From the NCBI GenBank assembly GCA_002725095.1, contig PBQQ01000015.1:30808-36881 (forward strand): 6,074 nt of DNA, given 5' to 3'. The notes beneath the pieces are model-generated. The model had not been told where the DNA came from, searched no databases, and saw only the letters and a list, made by a program, of their open reading frames with translations. A program made the position numbers and the translations under genes. This DNA is from Gammaproteobacteria bacterium. Lineage in GTDB: Bacteria > Pseudomonadota > Gammaproteobacteria > Pseudomonadales > Azotimanducaceae. Numbering within the stretch: the first letter of the stretch is position 1; the number at the start of each line of letters is the position of its first letter. Below, in pieces: positions 5,137-6,074 of this stretch.

Positions 5137-6074
5137 GTTGGGAAGCGGTCATCGGATTAGAAATCCACGTGCAACTGGCGACCCAGAGCAAGATCTTCTC
5201 AGGTTCGGCAACCGCCTACGGGGCGGAGCCTAACGCGCAAGCTTGTGCGGTGGATTTGGGTTTGCCGGGCGTGCTGCCGGTGCTGAATGAAGCCGCGGTG
5301 GAAATGGCGGTTAAATTCGGCCTGGCTATTGGCGCCGAAATCAACTTGTACTCGATTTTCGATCGCAAAAATTATTTCTATCCAGACCTGCCAAAGGGCT
5401 ATCAAATCAGCCAATTTGAAACACCCATTGTCGGCAAAGGTGAGATATCACTGGGTCTCGCTGACGGTGATCAGCGAGTCATTGGCATCACCCGAGCCCA
5501 TCTAGAGGAAGACGCAGGTAAATCAGTACATGATCTGTTTCCAGGACAAACCGGCATCGACCTAAATCGTACCGGCACCCCGTTGCTGGAAATTGTCTCC
5601 GAGCCGGATTTGCGCTCTGCCAGCGAAGCCGCCGAATACTTTCGCCAAATGCACAGCCTGGTGAAATATCTAGGCATCTGCGACGGCAACCTCGCAGAGG
5701 GCAGTATGCGTTGCGATGCAAACGTCTCTATTCGTCCCGCAGGGCAAGAGGAATTTGGTGAACGCACAGAGATCAAGAACATCAATTCGTTCCGCTTTGT
5801 CGAGCGTGCAATCGAATTAGAAATCGAACGCCAAACAGACGTCTTAGAATCTGGCGGCACAATCCAGCGCGAGACCCGGCTGTTCGACGCCGACGCGGAT
5901 GAAACCCGAAGCATGCGCAGTAAGGAACTGAGCGAGGACTACCGATACTTTCCGGATCCGGACTTACTGCCATTACAGATCAGTGAAGCCTTCGTGCAAA
6001 CAGTGCGCGACGCCCTGCCGGAATTACCTAATGCTAGGCGAGCGCGCTATCAAGAGGTATTGGGGTTATCCCCC
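5133..6074 (+). CDS. gatB: Asp/Glu-tRNA amidotransferase subunit B, N-terminal 314 codons (cut by window edge)
   Basis: GatB activates the side-chain carboxylate of mischarged Glu-tRNA(Gln) or Asp-tRNA(Asn) with ATP, then amidates it using ammonia from GatA. The open frame runs to the window edge without a stop: 314 of an expected 475-485 residues. Seen in order are the opening VIGLEIHVQL (6-15) with metal/ATP-site residues Glu10 and His12, FDRKNYFYPDLPKGYQISQ (76-94), ITRAHLEEDAGKS (119-131), NRTGTPLLEIVSEPDLRS (145-162), GSMRCDANVSIRP (190-202), TEIKNINSFRFVERAIELE (212-230) and ETRSMRSKELSEDYRYFPDPDL (257-278). Together these make up nearly the whole catalytic cradle domain; the helical and YqeY-like tRNA-binding tail is beyond the edge. 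ATG overlaps the gatA stop (ATGA) and has AGGAG 8 nt upstream. All visible motifs are intact, so the gene appears functional. Whether the complex serves tRNA-Gln, tRNA-Asn or both depends on which synthetases the genome has. Confidence 0.98.
   Translation, partial: MSWEAVIGLEIHVQLATQSKIFSGSATAYGAEPNAQACAVDLGLPGVLPVLNEAAVEMAVKFGLAIGAEINLYSIFDRKNYFYPDLPKGYQISQFETPIVGKGEISLGLADGDQRVIGITRAHLEEDAGKSVHDLFPGQTGIDLNRTGTPLLEIVSEPDLRSASEAAEYFRQMHSLVKYLGICDGNLAEGSMRCDANVSIRPAGQEEFGERTEIKNINSFRFVERAIELEIERQTDVLESGGTIQRETRLFDADADETRSMRSKELSEDYRYFPDPDLLPLQISEAFVQTVRDALPELPNARRARYQEVLGLSP

Noticed and set aside
5471..5914. Minus-strand open frame opposite gatB (147 codons)
   Set aside because: gatB's conserved motifs on the plus strand explain this sequence; the antisense product is Ser/Arg-rich without domain features, as expected for a shadow frame.

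Overview
The window reads as ordinary chromosome from a gammaproteobacterium. The mreB, GatA and GatB proteins look most like those of Pseudomonas and its relatives (for example the MreB segment VCVPCKSTEVERR). The gene order mreB-mreC-mreD-maf-rng, facing away from gatC-gatA-gatB, is the one I recall for Pseudomonas aeruginosa around PA4477-PA4484. I cannot name the genus from sequence alone. Nearly all of the window is coding, base composition looks even, and I see no mobile element, CRISPR array, rRNA or tRNA.

Minus strand, read right to left from about 3150 to 1: mreB (actin-like cell-shape filament), a 69-nt gap, mreC, mreD, maf (nucleotide pyrophosphatase of the YhdE type) and the first 40 codons of rng (RNase G), cut by the window's left edge. 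From mreC on, every gene overlaps the next: GTGA at mreC/mreD, GTGA at mreD/maf, and 17 nt at maf/rng. This looks like one translationally coupled operon. None of the four genes after mreB seems to begin with ATG: I infer ATT for mreC, then GTG, GTG and TTG.

Between 3151 and 3367 is a divergent intergenic region of about 217 bases. It holds candidate promoters for both directions and a perfect 12-bp palindrome.

Plus strand, 3368 to the right edge: gatC, gatA and gatB, the three subunits of the tRNA-dependent amidotransferase, joined by TAATG and ATGA overlaps. gatB is cut at the right edge after 314 codons.

How they work together: MreB, MreC and MreD form the core of the elongasome, which guides side-wall peptidoglycan synthesis. 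Maf and RNase G are conserved passengers of this operon. GatCAB completes Gln-tRNA(Gln) and/or Asn-tRNA(Asn) synthesis when the matching synthetase is absent. I find no previously undescribed system. The points most worth checking are the probable ATT start of mreC, the run of non-ATG starts, and the palindrome between the two operons.
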